From Alteromonas marina (GTDB lineage: Bacteria; Pseudomonadota; Gammaproteobacteria; Enterobacterales; Alteromonadaceae), in NCBI RefSeq assembly GCF_000808575.1, contig NZ_JWLW01000010.1, forward strand, positions 82,831-146,830: a stretch of 64,000 bases of DNA, in the 5' to 3' direction. Numbering within the stretch: position 1 is the first letter of the stretch; each line of letters begins with the position of its first letter. Both the position numbers and the translations under genes were made by a program. Under the pieces are notes generated by a model. It did no database searches, was not told the DNA's origin, and saw nothing but the letters and a program-made list of their open reading frames with translations. Positions 45,194 through 54,224 of the stretch are shown here, piece by piece.

Positions 45194-45433
45194 GATTTGC
45201 CCGTAGTGAGAGTGTGATCACTAAGACGTATTGACCTTTGATGCAAACCAAAGGTCAGCACGCCCTAATTAACTTAAGTGAGATGCAGTTATCTGTCGCT
45301 AAAAACTTACAACCAACGAAGTGTAACCTAGTTCATGCTATTAAATGAATACACTCGCGTTTAGTGGTTGCTTTAAACAGTTTAAGCTTTCGTCTTCTAA
45401 ATGAGAGCGAAAACGCCTTTTTTCAACCCCAAT
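45194..45433. other. yadG upstream region
   Basis: 240 bases up to the minus-strand terminator. It should hold the yadG promoter. Part of the 741-base gap before pdsR, whose remaining contents are listed separately. Confidence 0.4.
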
Positions 45434-45471
45434 AAAAAAGCGCCGCGTACCGTTGGGGTAGTACGCAGCGC
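45434..45471 (-). terminator. Leftward rho-independent terminator with no intact gene before it
   Basis: GCGC-CGCGTAC (45440-45450) pairs with GTACGC-AGCGC (45461-45471); on the minus strand it is followed by TTTTTTATTG. It can only serve a leftward transcript made between 45472 and about 45930. Confidence 0.8.
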
Positions 45472-45482
45472 AAAGGGTAGCT

Positions 45483-45506
45483 TAATACCAGTCTGAATAG
45501 ATAATT
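45483..45506 (+). repeat. Dispersed intergenic repeat, copy 4
   Basis: TAATACCAGTCTGAATAGAT fits the shared consensus with few changes. Confidence 0.5.
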
Positions 45507-45718
45507 AAGACTTTTACGTAGAAGTTCAGCCTTACCGCTTCCACGGCACTGTTTCCCCTCTCCTAGTCTTTGAAGAGGCTTCTACAGTGCAATCCGTCTA
45601 TCTTGCTTGGCACTTAAAAAAAGCAGTGCACTAAACTCGACGGACAAATACTATTAAACTCGTTATTCATGGCAAAAAAAGCGCGTAATTGTGGAAATGT
45701 GGTGGTGATTTAGCTTTC

Positions 45719-45856
45719 CTATAGATTTAGCACGTGAAGCTGCACGCCAAGCGTTTCATTAATCCGCGCTTCGAGACGTTGTGTGGGGCTGCCGCCAAAG
45801 ATAAAGTTCACGATAAGCCCCTCAAATATGGCGTAAATGAGGCAGGCTTGAGGATT
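45719..45856 (-). pseudogene. C-terminal remnant of a TetR-family regulator
   Basis: A 45-codon open stretch with no start codon, closed upstream by TAA at 45857-45859, encodes LIYAIFEGLIVNFIFGGSPT and QRLEARINETLGVQL. The pattern (hydrophobic helix with EGL, then a charged helix) is that of the last helices of TetR-family regulators. The DNA-binding part is gone, and no other frame upstream restores it. It lies between yadG and pdsR. Confidence 0.5.
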
Positions 45857-45934
45857 TTATGCCGAACTTAGGCAACAGCTGTCATTCATAGGTATAGTGT
45901 GCGCTCTATCAGAATTATATTTGCGGGTTAATGT

Positions 45935-46624
45935 ATGCCAAAGACAATTGCATTAGTGGAAGATGACGCGGCCATTCGCGAAAACTACATTATGGCGCTG
46001 AAAGCCCAGGGTTATAGCGTAAATGCCTATGAGGACAGACCGTCAGCTGCTGAAGCGTTCAACCACACCTTACCCGACTTAGCCATTATCGATATTGGTT
46101 TGAAAGACGAAATAGAAGGTGGCTTTATGCTGTGCCAGCAACTGCGAGGCCTATCGCAAACCCTACCTATCATCTTTTTTACTGCACGAGATAACGACGT
46201 AGATACTATCAGCGGCCTTAGAATGGGCGCGGACGATTACCTGACTAAAGATATCAGCATGGCTCACCTGCTAGCACGCATTGCAGCCTTGTTCAGGCGT
46301 ACGGATTTACTTGCTGCCCCAACAGAGCAAAAAGATGAACTAAAAGTGGGCGACTTAAAAGTAGACGTGTCGAGAATGACGGTAAGCTGGCAAAACCAGC
46401 CCGTTTTGTTGACGGTGACAGAGTTTTGGATGCTGCATGCGCTTATTAAGCGCCCTGGCCATGTGAAAAGCCGCCAACAGCTAATGGATGAGTCCAGAAT
46501 GGTGGTAGATGATACCACTATTACTTCGCATATCAAACGTATGCGTAAAAAGTTTGTGCAGCTTGATCCAAACTTCGATCATATCGACACCGTGTACGGC
46601 ATGGGGTATCGCTGGCAGCTGTAG
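45935..46624 (+). CDS. pdsR: OmpR-type response regulator, PdsR-like
   Basis: 229 residues. Receiver domain (1-120) with acidic pocket EDD, phospho-acceptor Asp in LAIIDIGLKDE, Thr in IIFFTARD, and Lys in YLTKDIS. A winged-helix DNA-binding domain follows (about 132-229), with LTVTEFWMLHALIKRPGHV and TITSHIKRMRKKF. It resembles the response regulator of the proteobacterial dedicated sortase system. The kinase gene follows 61 bases later. No sortase or LPXTG-type gene is in this window, so the exact subfamily is my recognition rather than a tested result. Confidence 0.85.
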   Translation: MPKTIALVEDDAAIRENYIMALKAQGYSVNAYEDRPSAAEAFNHTLPDLAIIDIGLKDEIEGGFMLCQQLRGLSQTLPIIFFTARDNDVDTISGLRMGADDYLTKDISMAHLLARIAALFRRTDLLAAPTEQKDELKVGDLKVDVSRMTVSWQNQPVLLTVTEFWMLHALIKRPGHVKSRQQLMDESRMVVDDTTITSHIKRMRKKFVQLDPNFDHIDTVYGMGYRWQL

Positions 46625-46685
46625 CGGGCTTTCGACTAAGACCGCGTTTCGTCTTATTAAAAGATAAGGGCAACCGACTAAAAAC

Positions 46686-48872
46686 ATGGGATTTCGCTTT
46701 TCAATACGCCTTCAGCTTATGGTGCTGTCGCTGTTCTTATTCACCATACCCTACTTAGGTTATAACTATGTGTGGGAGCTTGAGCAGTATCTGCGAAACG
46801 GTCAAGAACAAACCATGATTGGTACGGCGCGAGCTGTTGCCACTGCACTACACGAGCGTCCCGCTTTATTTGATAGCCAATCGGCGTATCTTCAAGACGT
46901 GCGCCCTGGCACAGATCTTTACGCGCCACCTATCCCGTCCCCCATTCGACTGGATGGTGAACTCAATGACTGGCAACAAGTCAGTGAGTTAATGAGTGAG
47001 TATGGCAGTGGCGAAGTTATTGAGTACTACAATGGCTATGCGGGTGAACCCACCAGCTTGTCGTTTAAACATATGGTGGGGCGCTACGGTCAGTTTCTTT
47101 ATGCCATGTTTGAAGTCAGTGATGACGTACTGCTCTGGCGGCAACCCAACAGTTTAAGCGTCGAAACAGGCGACCACCTGCTTGTGGGTATGGAAACCCC
47201 ACAAGGAGAATTAGCAAGGTATGTCGTTGCTCCTTATGAAAGTGGCTGGGTAAATGCGTACAGGCTCGCAGATAACACAAAGACCACACGGGCAATAGAG
47301 AACGCGCTCTCTATTCAAGGTCGCTGGCAAGAGACAGCCACAGGCTACAACATTGAACTGCGCTTTCCGCTATCTATGACCACAGGCGGCTTGGCATTTA
47401 CACTTGTCGATGTAGACAACAATGAAAGTCGATTGAAGCAGTACGCGTTAGGCACGGCGAATACCAAAGAGCTCGCTGAATTAGGTACTGTCATCACGCC
47501 GTCCCCTGAAATTGAGCGCATTCTAGCAGGTTTAAAATATGCCGATTCACGGGTGTGGGTCGTAGATAAACACAAACGAGTACTTGCTCGGGCCGGTGAT
47601 ATTCAATCGGCCACGGGCATTGAAGTAGATGAAAAAGAAACCTCTACAAATGCAGTTTGGCATTGGATAGAAAGTGAGTGGTTACTTCCACTTTATTATC
47701 AGATTCTTACGCGGCCACCTGCCGACTTTATTGACGAGCTAGACGATGCTTATGCATTGGTAGGGCAGGATTTAGGCACTGCGCTAAATGGCCAACCCGA
47801 TTCACTATGGCGTTTGTCACCCGATAACAAAGCCATAGTACTTTCCGCTGCCTACCCTATTTTTATTGAAGGCAATGTAATGGGTGCGGTTATTGTAGAG
47901 CAAACCACTAACGGTATTCGTACGTTGCGGAACCGGGCGTTAGAACAACTCTTTCACGTGATTTTAGCAGTGATGACCATAGGTACATTAGGGTTACTGC
48001 TGTTCGCTACGCGAATTTCAAACCGCATTCGCTCTCTTCGCGATAACACCGAAGCCGTGATAGATGATAATGGCAAAATCATTGGAACCCTGCCGGTATC
48101 CAATCAGCGTGATGAAATTGGTGACTTATCCCGCTCATTTGCTGATGTACTTTCACGGTTGCAGCAATACAACTCCTATTTAGAAAACATGGCGTCCCGC
48201 TTGTCTCACGAGCTTAGAACACCTATTGCCGTGGTAAAGTCGTCGCTGGATATGCTGACTCAGGTCAATGACGCCGACCAACAAGCCGTTTTTGTTGAAA
48301 GGGCGCAATCAGGGGTGAACCGCCTAAGCACAATATTAAACAGTATGAGCGAAGCCACGCGATTAGAGCAGGCAATTGAACAAGAAGACTTAGTCACCTT
48401 CAATCTAGTGAAAGTCATTGAAGGATGTGTCGAGGGCTATCAGCACACTTACGCGCTAAGAAAGTGGACATTCATATCAACGGACAATAGTTTACTGATT
48501 GATGGCGCTCCTGAACTCGTTGCCCAACTGTTTGATAAAATTGTGTCAAACGCCGTCGACTTTAGCAAAGACAATGATGAAATAACCATTAAGCTGGAAA
48601 AGCATGACAAATCAGTAGCATTGTCCGTAAGTAATCCAGGGCCGTTGCTTCCTAAAGGGATGAAGAGCCAGCTTACCCAGTCAATGGTGTCGGTAAGAAA
48701 AGAAAACGACGTGCAAAACACTGCACAATCTCCACATTTAGGTCTAGGGCTATACATTGCCAATATTATCGCCCAGTTCCACAAAGGGCGAATATCGCTA
48801 AACGATAGAGAAGATGCATCTGGTGTGGTTGTGCTGGTTACATTTCCCATATCTCCCAACATAAAGCATTAA
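46686..48872 (+). CDS. pdsS: Sensor histidine kinase, PdsS-like
   Basis: 728 residues. A first membrane helix (about 10-27) and a second (about 420-440) bracket a 390-residue periplasmic sensor. It contains SPIRLDGELNDWQ near residue 90, the pattern of carbohydrate-binding-like (CBM9-type) domains, and a later dCache/PAS-like part. HAMP (about 441-500) is followed by the DHp His in SRLSHELRTPIAVVKS, the N-box FDKIVSNAVDFS and G-box HLGLGLYIANII. Length and sensor fit the kinase of the dedicated sortase system of marine proteobacteria. Partner is the adjacent regulator. Confidence 0.83.
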   Translation: MGFRFSIRLQLMVLSLFLFTIPYLGYNYVWELEQYLRNGQEQTMIGTARAVATALHERPALFDSQSAYLQDVRPGTDLYAPPIPSPIRLDGELNDWQQVSELMSEYGSGEVIEYYNGYAGEPTSLSFKHMVGRYGQFLYAMFEVSDDVLLWRQPNSLSVETGDHLLVGMETPQGELARYVVAPYESGWVNAYRLADNTKTTRAIENALSIQGRWQETATGYNIELRFPLSMTTGGLAFTLVDVDNNESRLKQYALGTANTKELAELGTVITPSPEIERILAGLKYADSRVWVVDKHKRVLARAGDIQSATGIEVDEKETSTNAVWHWIESEWLLPLYYQILTRPPADFIDELDDAYALVGQDLGTALNGQPDSLWRLSPDNKAIVLSAAYPIFIEGNVMGAVIVEQTTNGIRTLRNRALEQLFHVILAVMTIGTLGLLLFATRISNRIRSLRDNTEAVIDDNGKIIGTLPVSNQRDEIGDLSRSFADVLSRLQQYNSYLENMASRLSHELRTPIAVVKSSLDMLTQVNDADQQAVFVERAQSGVNRLSTILNSMSEATRLEQAIEQEDLVTFNLVKVIEGCVEGYQHTYALRKWTFISTDNSLLIDGAPELVAQLFDKIVSNAVDFSKDNDEITIKLEKHDKSVALSVSNPGPLLPKGMKSQLTQSMVSVRKENDVQNTAQSPHLGLGLYIANIIAQFHKGRISLNDREDASGVVVLVTFPISPNIKH

Positions 48873-48910
48873 GCATTAAGCAATTCTTAAAACACTTTAA
48901 AAACAAATCA

Positions 48911-48929
48911 AATGAGAATGTTTATCATT
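48911..48929 (+). promoter_or_regulatory. Fur box upstream of the TonB-dependent receptor
   Basis: Within 48913-48927, TGAGAAT-G-TTTATCA is close to the Fur 7-1-7 element TGATAAT-n-ATTATCA. It is about 70 bases before the receptor start, so iron repression is expected. Confidence 0.7.
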
Positions 48930-48995
48930 TATGTTTACATATCTATTTTTATTAAATAGACTTCGTCCTCCTTACACACACTCAAGGGAAACAGG

Positions 48996-51302
48996 ATGAA
49001 AAACACTAAATTAACTATGGGCGCCCAGACCATTGCCGCAGCTTTGGCATTTGGTAGTGGCGCGGTAATGGCACAGGAAGAAATAGAAACGTGTAGCGAT
49101 GCAACGTCTGCTGAATGTGAAGCCGTATCTGATGAAGCAATAGAACTGATTAAAATTCACGGCGTACAGCAATCTATCTACCGCTACAATAAATCTGGCG
49201 ATCCTCGTCGCCTAGCAGATCTTGTTGACACACCACAAACCATTAGCGTTCTTACCCAAGACCAAATCCAAGAAAGTGGTAGAACAGATCTTAAAGACAT
49301 TCTACAGGCGCAAGCTGGTGTGACTTTAGGTACGGGCGAGAATGGTAATGCTTTTGGTGACCGCTATATTATTCGTGGCCACGAAGCGCGCAGTGATGTA
49401 TTCGTTGATGGTCTTCGCGACCCAGGTATGACAACCCGTGAAAGCTTCGCAACCGAACGCGTTGAAATTACCAAAGGTCCTAGCTCAACCTTTGCCGGTC
49501 GTGGCTCTTCAGGTGGTGCGGTTAACTCTATCACCAAAAAAGCGTCTACCGCTTACAACTTTGGCCGTGTTGATGCCGCTGTAGGTACAGACGAGCATAA
49601 GCGTGTAACCGTGGATTTGAACAAAACCCTCACAGAAACCAGCGCGGTGCGCTTAAACGGCCTGTATTCATCAGAAGATAAGCCAGGTCGTGAAGGTATT
49701 GAGCGTGACCGTGAAGGGGTTCAGCTTTCTTATGTCAATCAACCTACCGATCGCTTGTCATTTACCGGGGATATTTATTACCTAAACGCTGAAGACATTC
49801 CTGACTTAGGTAGCTATTACGACAGGGATGCAGGCTACCCGCTTGAAGATATTCCTGTGTATGCACAAGACGAAGACTTTCAGAACTCGGAAGTGACTAC
49901 ATTCACTTTACGTACTGAGTACGATATCAGTGACAACGTGCGTTTTTATAACGCAACCCGCGTAGGTAAAACGGAAAACGAATACATTACAACAGGTATG
50001 CGTGGTACAAACCGTGATGCGACAGACCCTACTGCCCCAGGCGCATACACACTGTCGTTAAGCAACCACCAAGGTTGGCAGGAAGTTGACTATGTAACTA
50101 CCCAGTTTAACCTATTCTGGGATACGGCTTTTGCAGGTATCGATCACCGTTTCGTGTTCGGTGTTGAATACACCGACGAGTCAGTAGATAACGGCGTGTT
50201 CAATATGGATTACACTAATCCATCAAACTGCTTAACCGGCGGCCGTCGCGGTGTATCTGAAAGTTACTGCCTATTAGATGGCAGCGGCAATGAAGTTGAT
50301 AACATTAGTTCGTTGATGGGCAAAGCCTTCACCCGTGGCGACGTAGATGCACTATTCGACATTGAAACTTACTCACTATACGTTATGGACACCTTTGAGC
50401 TGACCGATAACTTAAATGTTTTCGCAGGCTTGCGTGTAGATAGCTACGACTATACTAATGCGACGTCGGGCCGTGGTGGTGAGCAACTGTATGCTTTCGA
50501 GGATGAACTGTACAACGGTCATTTAGGCTTAGTTTACGACGTCACTGAAAACGGTAACATCTACGCTTCGTATAGCACGGCAACCAACATAAACGGCGGT
50601 GAATCAGACCTTGGTGCTAACTGTGGTTATGGCGGTATTTGCGGTACGCCAGAGCAAGCGTCTCAAGCTGACCCTGAGCAAGTAGAAAATATTGAGCTTG
50701 GTACTAAGTGGTCGCTGTTTGACGAAAAACTTGTAGCAAATGCAGCGCTATTCCGCATCACTAAGAGCGATGTACACGAGAGTGTAGGTGATGCTTACTC
50801 AACGCTTGGTACATTAAATACCGGTGAAAACCGTGTAGAAGGTATTGAGTTTGGCTTAAGCGGTGATATTACCGATAAGCTTAGCATTCAGGCGTCTGCT
50901 GCATTTATGGATTCTGAAATCCTTGAGTCTTACAGCGAAGATAATATCGGTCTTGCGCTAAGTAACTTCGCAGACGAAAGCTTCTACATTCAAATGCGCT
51001 ATCAGCCTAATGAGAAGTTTGCCTTTGGTGGAGACTACAGCTATCAGTCAGAAATGTACGGCGGCCAACCAGATACTGCGGCTGGCTATAGCGCTGAGAC
51101 CGGTGAGTACTCCATCGTAGTTCCTGATTATCAAGTGGTTAACCTATTCGCTAACTACTATCACTCAGAGTCACTTACTTTCCGTGTTAACATTGGGAAC
51201 TTGTTTGACGAAGAATATTGGACGGCAGCCTATCGTTCTGGCGCCTTCATGTATATCGGTGATGGTCGCAACATTACAGGTACCGTTAGCTACGAATTTT
51301 AA
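48996..51302 (+). CDS. TonB-dependent siderophore receptor, Fiu-like
   Basis: 768 residues. Signal peptide ends AVMAQ-EE. The plug domain contains TPQTISVLTQDQIQESGRTDLKDIL, GFxxRGHEARSDVFVDGLRDPG-like residues (RYIIRGHEARSDVFVDG) and VERVEITKGPSSTFAGRGSSGG. The 22-strand barrel ends in Phe (GTVSYEF), as outer-membrane barrels do. ELIKIHGVQ near the start of the mature protein may be the TonB box. It resembles catecholate receptors of the Fiu group; the adjacent piuC gene supports this. Fur box upstream. Confidence 0.92.
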   Translation: MKNTKLTMGAQTIAAALAFGSGAVMAQEEIETCSDATSAECEAVSDEAIELIKIHGVQQSIYRYNKSGDPRRLADLVDTPQTISVLTQDQIQESGRTDLKDILQAQAGVTLGTGENGNAFGDRYIIRGHEARSDVFVDGLRDPGMTTRESFATERVEITKGPSSTFAGRGSSGGAVNSITKKASTAYNFGRVDAAVGTDEHKRVTVDLNKTLTETSAVRLNGLYSSEDKPGREGIERDREGVQLSYVNQPTDRLSFTGDIYYLNAEDIPDLGSYYDRDAGYPLEDIPVYAQDEDFQNSEVTTFTLRTEYDISDNVRFYNATRVGKTENEYITTGMRGTNRDATDPTAPGAYTLSLSNHQGWQEVDYVTTQFNLFWDTAFAGIDHRFVFGVEYTDESVDNGVFNMDYTNPSNCLTGGRRGVSESYCLLDGSGNEVDNISSLMGKAFTRGDVDALFDIETYSLYVMDTFELTDNLNVFAGLRVDSYDYTNATSGRGGEQLYAFEDELYNGHLGLVYDVTENGNIYASYSTATNINGGESDLGANCGYGGICGTPEQASQADPEQVENIELGTKWSLFDEKLVANAALFRITKSDVHESVGDAYSTLGTLNTGENRVEGIEFGLSGDITDKLSIQASAAFMDSEILESYSEDNIGLALSNFADESFYIQMRYQPNEKFAFGGDYSYQSEMYGGQPDTAAGYSAETGEYSIVVPDYQVVNLFANYYHSESLTFRVNIGNLFDEEYWTAAYRSGAFMYIGDGRNITGTVSYEF

Positions 51303-51313
51303 TACTAGCATAA

Positions 51314-51343
51314 CCTAGGCGGGCAACCGCCTAGGCCTTTTTT
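51314..51343 (+). terminator. Terminator after the TonB-dependent receptor
   Basis: CCTAGGCGG-GCAA-CCGCCTAGG followed by CCTTTTTTATA. It separates the receptor from piuC, whose level should be lower. Confidence 0.88.
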
Positions 51344-51373
51344 ATAGAAACCACTCTAAAAAGCGTTGAAAAA

Positions 51374-52054
51374 ATGATTATTATTGATGACTTATTGACG
51401 AAAAGCGACGTTGCTCAGTTTCGTCAGCAACTGTCTAGTGTTCCCTTTGTTGACGGCAAGAATACGGCAATGGGAATGGCTGCAGGTGTCAAAAATAACG
51501 GTCAGGCGGATGCCCAAGACTCGCGTGTTCAACAGCTTGCTAACCTCTTGTTGAGTAAGTTAGGTAACCACCCTAAAGTTATATCCGCTGCCCTGCCTCA
51601 ACGTATATTTCCACCGTGCTTTAATCGCTACAGCGAATCACAGACCTATGGCTATCACGTAGACGCTGCAATTATGCGTATTCCAAATACGCCCGATGTT
51701 TTACGTAGCGACATGTCGATGACGATTTTCCTTACCGATAAAGACGAGTACGAAGGGGGTGAACTTGTTATTCAAACAGGTTTTGGCGAGCAAAAAGTTA
51801 AATGCGATGCGGGAAGCGCCATACTCTACCCATCATCAAGTCTCCATAAAGTCACGCCAGTCACTAAAGGCGAGCGTATTGCCGCTATCACCTGGCTGCA
51901 AAGTATGGTGAGCGACCAACAAATGCGTGAAACTCTTTTCCAGCTTGACCAAAGTATTCAGTCGCTAGTTAACGCCGGTACCGCAGAGCGAGAGCAGCTT
52001 GATGGACTTCATCATGTTTACCATAACTTGGTAAGAAAGTTTTCTCAGGTTTAA
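51374..52054 (+). CDS. piuC: PiuC/YbiX-type Fe(II)/2-oxoglutarate dioxygenase
   Basis: 226 residues. A PKHD-type hydroxylase with iron ligands His and Asp in YGYHVDAAIM and a distal His in SSSLHKVTPV; the Arg for 2-oxoglutarate is in KGERIAAITW. PiuC/YbiX is typically encoded beside iron-siderophore receptors (fiu-ybiX in E. coli). Its substrate is not established. MIIIDDLLTKSDVAQFR is the normal start. Confidence 0.92.
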   Translation: MIIIDDLLTKSDVAQFRQQLSSVPFVDGKNTAMGMAAGVKNNGQADAQDSRVQQLANLLLSKLGNHPKVISAALPQRIFPPCFNRYSESQTYGYHVDAAIMRIPNTPDVLRSDMSMTIFLTDKDEYEGGELVIQTGFGEQKVKCDAGSAILYPSSSLHKVTPVTKGERIAAITWLQSMVSDQQMRETLFQLDQSIQSLVNAGTAEREQLDGLHHVYHNLVRKFSQV

Positions 52055-52221
52055 CCGCTGTCAAACACAAGCACTAGCGCGAAAGTTTTCTTAAAAGCGA
52101 AATAAAGTCGAAGTCAATAAGGTCTTATACTAAAGGTGTAACGCAGTTGTATATTACTGGGTTTATTCTATGGTTAAGTCAACAGACGTCTTCTTTGAAT
52201 ACTTTGTGCCATGGTACTTGG

Positions 52222-52878
52222 ATGAAACACAAAACAGTTTTTAGCGCCCTTCTTATTATGGCTTGTTCAAGTATGGCATTAGGGCAAGATGAGCGCACCG
52301 CAAGTTTTTCTATAACGCTGAATAATAGCGATGGTAGCCCCGTCGACAACGGCGTGTTTCTTTTTGAGCCTCAGTTTGAGGTCGAGGCGCATCAGATGCC
52401 GCATCAAGAACCTGCCGTAATGAATCAAATAGACAAACAGTTTGTTCCTCACGTGCTTGTAGTAAAAGCGGGTACTGAAGTGACCTTTCCTAATGCAGAT
52501 AACTTGTTTCATCATGTCTATTCATTTTCTTCGACAAAGCAATTCGAACTAAAGCTTTATAAAGAATTTACCGCAGAGCCTTTACGCTTTGAAAATGCTG
52601 GTATTGTCGATATTGGCTGTAATATTCACGATTGGATGCTCGGCTACATTGTTGTTACGGACACGCCTTATTATGGAAAGACCGATATACAGGGGCAAGG
52701 TTTAGTTTCGCTACCTCATGGTGAATACACCGTACGTTTTTGGCACCCACAAGTAGAAGGTGAAAAGGCTTTCCCTCCACAGTCCATTTCTGTGTCTGCC
52801 GATACTCAAGTAACCTGGATGCTTAATACAAACATAATCAGAGATGACGGATTCGATTCTGGTTTCGGCGACTATTGA
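52222..52878 (+). CDS. Exported cupredoxin-like protein (methylamine-utilisation-type)
   Basis: 218 residues from ATG 52222, which gives a clean signal peptide MKHKTVFSALLIMACSSMALGQ. A TTG at 52147 adds 25 unsupported residues. The domain (about 60-150) has VVKAGTEVTFPNADNLFHHVYSFS and NAGIVDIGCNIHDWMLGYIVV: His in HHVYS, Cys in GCNIHDWM and a following Met, the copper-ligand order of plastocyanin-like domains. C-terminal YTVRFWHPQVEGE is an Ig-like strand set. Probably periplasmic electron transfer or copper binding. The stop overlaps the next start (TGATG). Confidence 0.75.
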   Translation: MKHKTVFSALLIMACSSMALGQDERTASFSITLNNSDGSPVDNGVFLFEPQFEVEAHQMPHQEPAVMNQIDKQFVPHVLVVKAGTEVTFPNADNLFHHVYSFSSTKQFELKLYKEFTAEPLRFENAGIVDIGCNIHDWMLGYIVVTDTPYYGKTDIQGQGLVSLPHGEYTVRFWHPQVEGEKAFPPQSISVSADTQVTWMLNTNIIRDDGFDSGFGDY

Positions 52879-54089
52879 TGCGGTTTGGTACTCAACTATT
52901 AACGCTATTGTCACTAGCGTTTTCGTTAGCGAGTTACGCAGAAACAGATTTTTTATTGCGTGGAACGTGGGCGCTAAAAGAAAATACGCAAAGCTTCCAA
53001 GACTTTGGCCAAAACCACCAGCGATTCGAAGATGATGGCTTACACCTCTCTCAAGCCGTTATCTCAACCAACCTGCGTTTGTTTGATGATTGGACATTAT
53101 CTGGTGTTTTAAATGCTTACAGCGACGGCGAAGAGCGGTTCAACTTTTCTCAGCTATATCTCAAGTATCGGCCACCTAGTGCTTCCTCGATAAAACCTGA
53201 AGTAAAAGTGGGTGCCTTTTACCCTGCTATATCTGCTGAAAACACAGATTTTGGCTGGCTATCTCCTCACTTCCTCACTAACTCAGCCATAAACAGCTGG
53301 ATCGGTGAAGAACTCAGAACCGGAGGCATTGAAGTTAGCTTTAGGCAAAATGGCCGACAAGTACGAAGCAGCTGGTCGTGGAAAGTTTTGGGCAGTGTAT
53401 TTAAAGGTAACGATACTACAGGTACGCTACTTTCTTGGCGGGGCTTTGCGCTTCACGACAGACAATCGCTCTACAATGATAAGGTGAATTTTCTGCCTAT
53501 ACCGGGTGTTATCGATGAGGATGGATTGGGTGCTCCTGCATGGACCGAACCCTTTAGAGAAATAGATAACCGCTTCGGCTACTATTTTGGCGCGCATGTG
53601 GCGTACAAGCGTATGGCTGAAATGCGCTACTACTATTACGATAACAACGCAGATGCCAATGTGGTCGAGTCTGACCGCATCTACGCATGGCATACACGCT
53701 TTCATTCGTTAACGCTTCGCTACATGTATAACCCTAACTTTACGGTATTTTCTCAGTTGCTGGTGGGCGACACGCTAATGGGCAAAAGTATTGTAGATAA
53801 CGATTTTAAAAGTGGCTTTGTTGCTGCGGTATACAGCATAACTCCATACACGCTTGCTACACGTGCCGACTGGTATCGAGTAAGTGATAATGACAATTAC
53901 GCGCTTGACCCCAATGGCAGCGCGGGGCGTGCGTTTACCATCAGCGCTGGGCGTAACATTAGCGAAAACTTCTCAATAACCGCCGAATGGCAGGTAAACT
54001 CAGGCAATCAACAAAACCTTCGCTTTTTCCAAGACAACGAACACTTTACCGAGCATTTGTTCCAGTTGGCATTTACGGCCACTTTCTAA
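52878..54089 (+). CDS. Outer-membrane beta-barrel protein, partner of the cupredoxin-like protein
   Basis: 403 residues from ATG 52878, sharing one base with the upstream stop. Signal peptide ends LASYA. The rest alternates hydrophobic and aromatic residues, with repeated strand-like pieces (LFDDWTLSGVLNAYSDG, ISENFSITAEWQVN) and ends in Phe (LAFTATF). This is typical of outer-membrane barrels of about 16 strands. Family not recognised. Strict coupling suggests it handles the same substrate or redox partner as the cupredoxin-like protein. Confidence 0.7.
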   Translation: MRFGTQLLTLLSLAFSLASYAETDFLLRGTWALKENTQSFQDFGQNHQRFEDDGLHLSQAVISTNLRLFDDWTLSGVLNAYSDGEERFNFSQLYLKYRPPSASSIKPEVKVGAFYPAISAENTDFGWLSPHFLTNSAINSWIGEELRTGGIEVSFRQNGRQVRSSWSWKVLGSVFKGNDTTGTLLSWRGFALHDRQSLYNDKVNFLPIPGVIDEDGLGAPAWTEPFREIDNRFGYYFGAHVAYKRMAEMRYYYYDNNADANVVESDRIYAWHTRFHSLTLRYMYNPNFTVFSQLLVGDTLMGKSIVDNDFKSGFVAAVYSITPYTLATRADWYRVSDNDNYALDPNGSAGRAFTISAGRNISENFSITAEWQVNSGNQQNLRFFQDNEHFTEHLFQLAFTATF

Positions 54090-54224
54090 TTGCGCGATTT
54101 TTCTATTTCGGAATTAGAACTCTGTTGCTGTGAAACACCCTACTCAACTTGCGCTGTGGCTTTCTGGCAGCAAAGAAACATGAGGTAAATTCCCTTTATT
54201 CAGCTTGAGCTTGTCTGAACGAAA

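Larger units (their letters stand above)
45434..45640 (-). ncRNA. Possible small RNA ending at the leftward terminator
   Basis: Upstream of the terminator (minus strand) lies a stem GCACTGT/ACAGTGC (about 45555-45595) enclosing CCTCT/AGAGG. Promoter-like TTGTCC and TTTAAG occur near 45640 and 45615. No coding frame of note is present. Boundaries are guesses; it could instead be leftover leader or trailer of the lost TetR gene. Confidence 0.3.
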
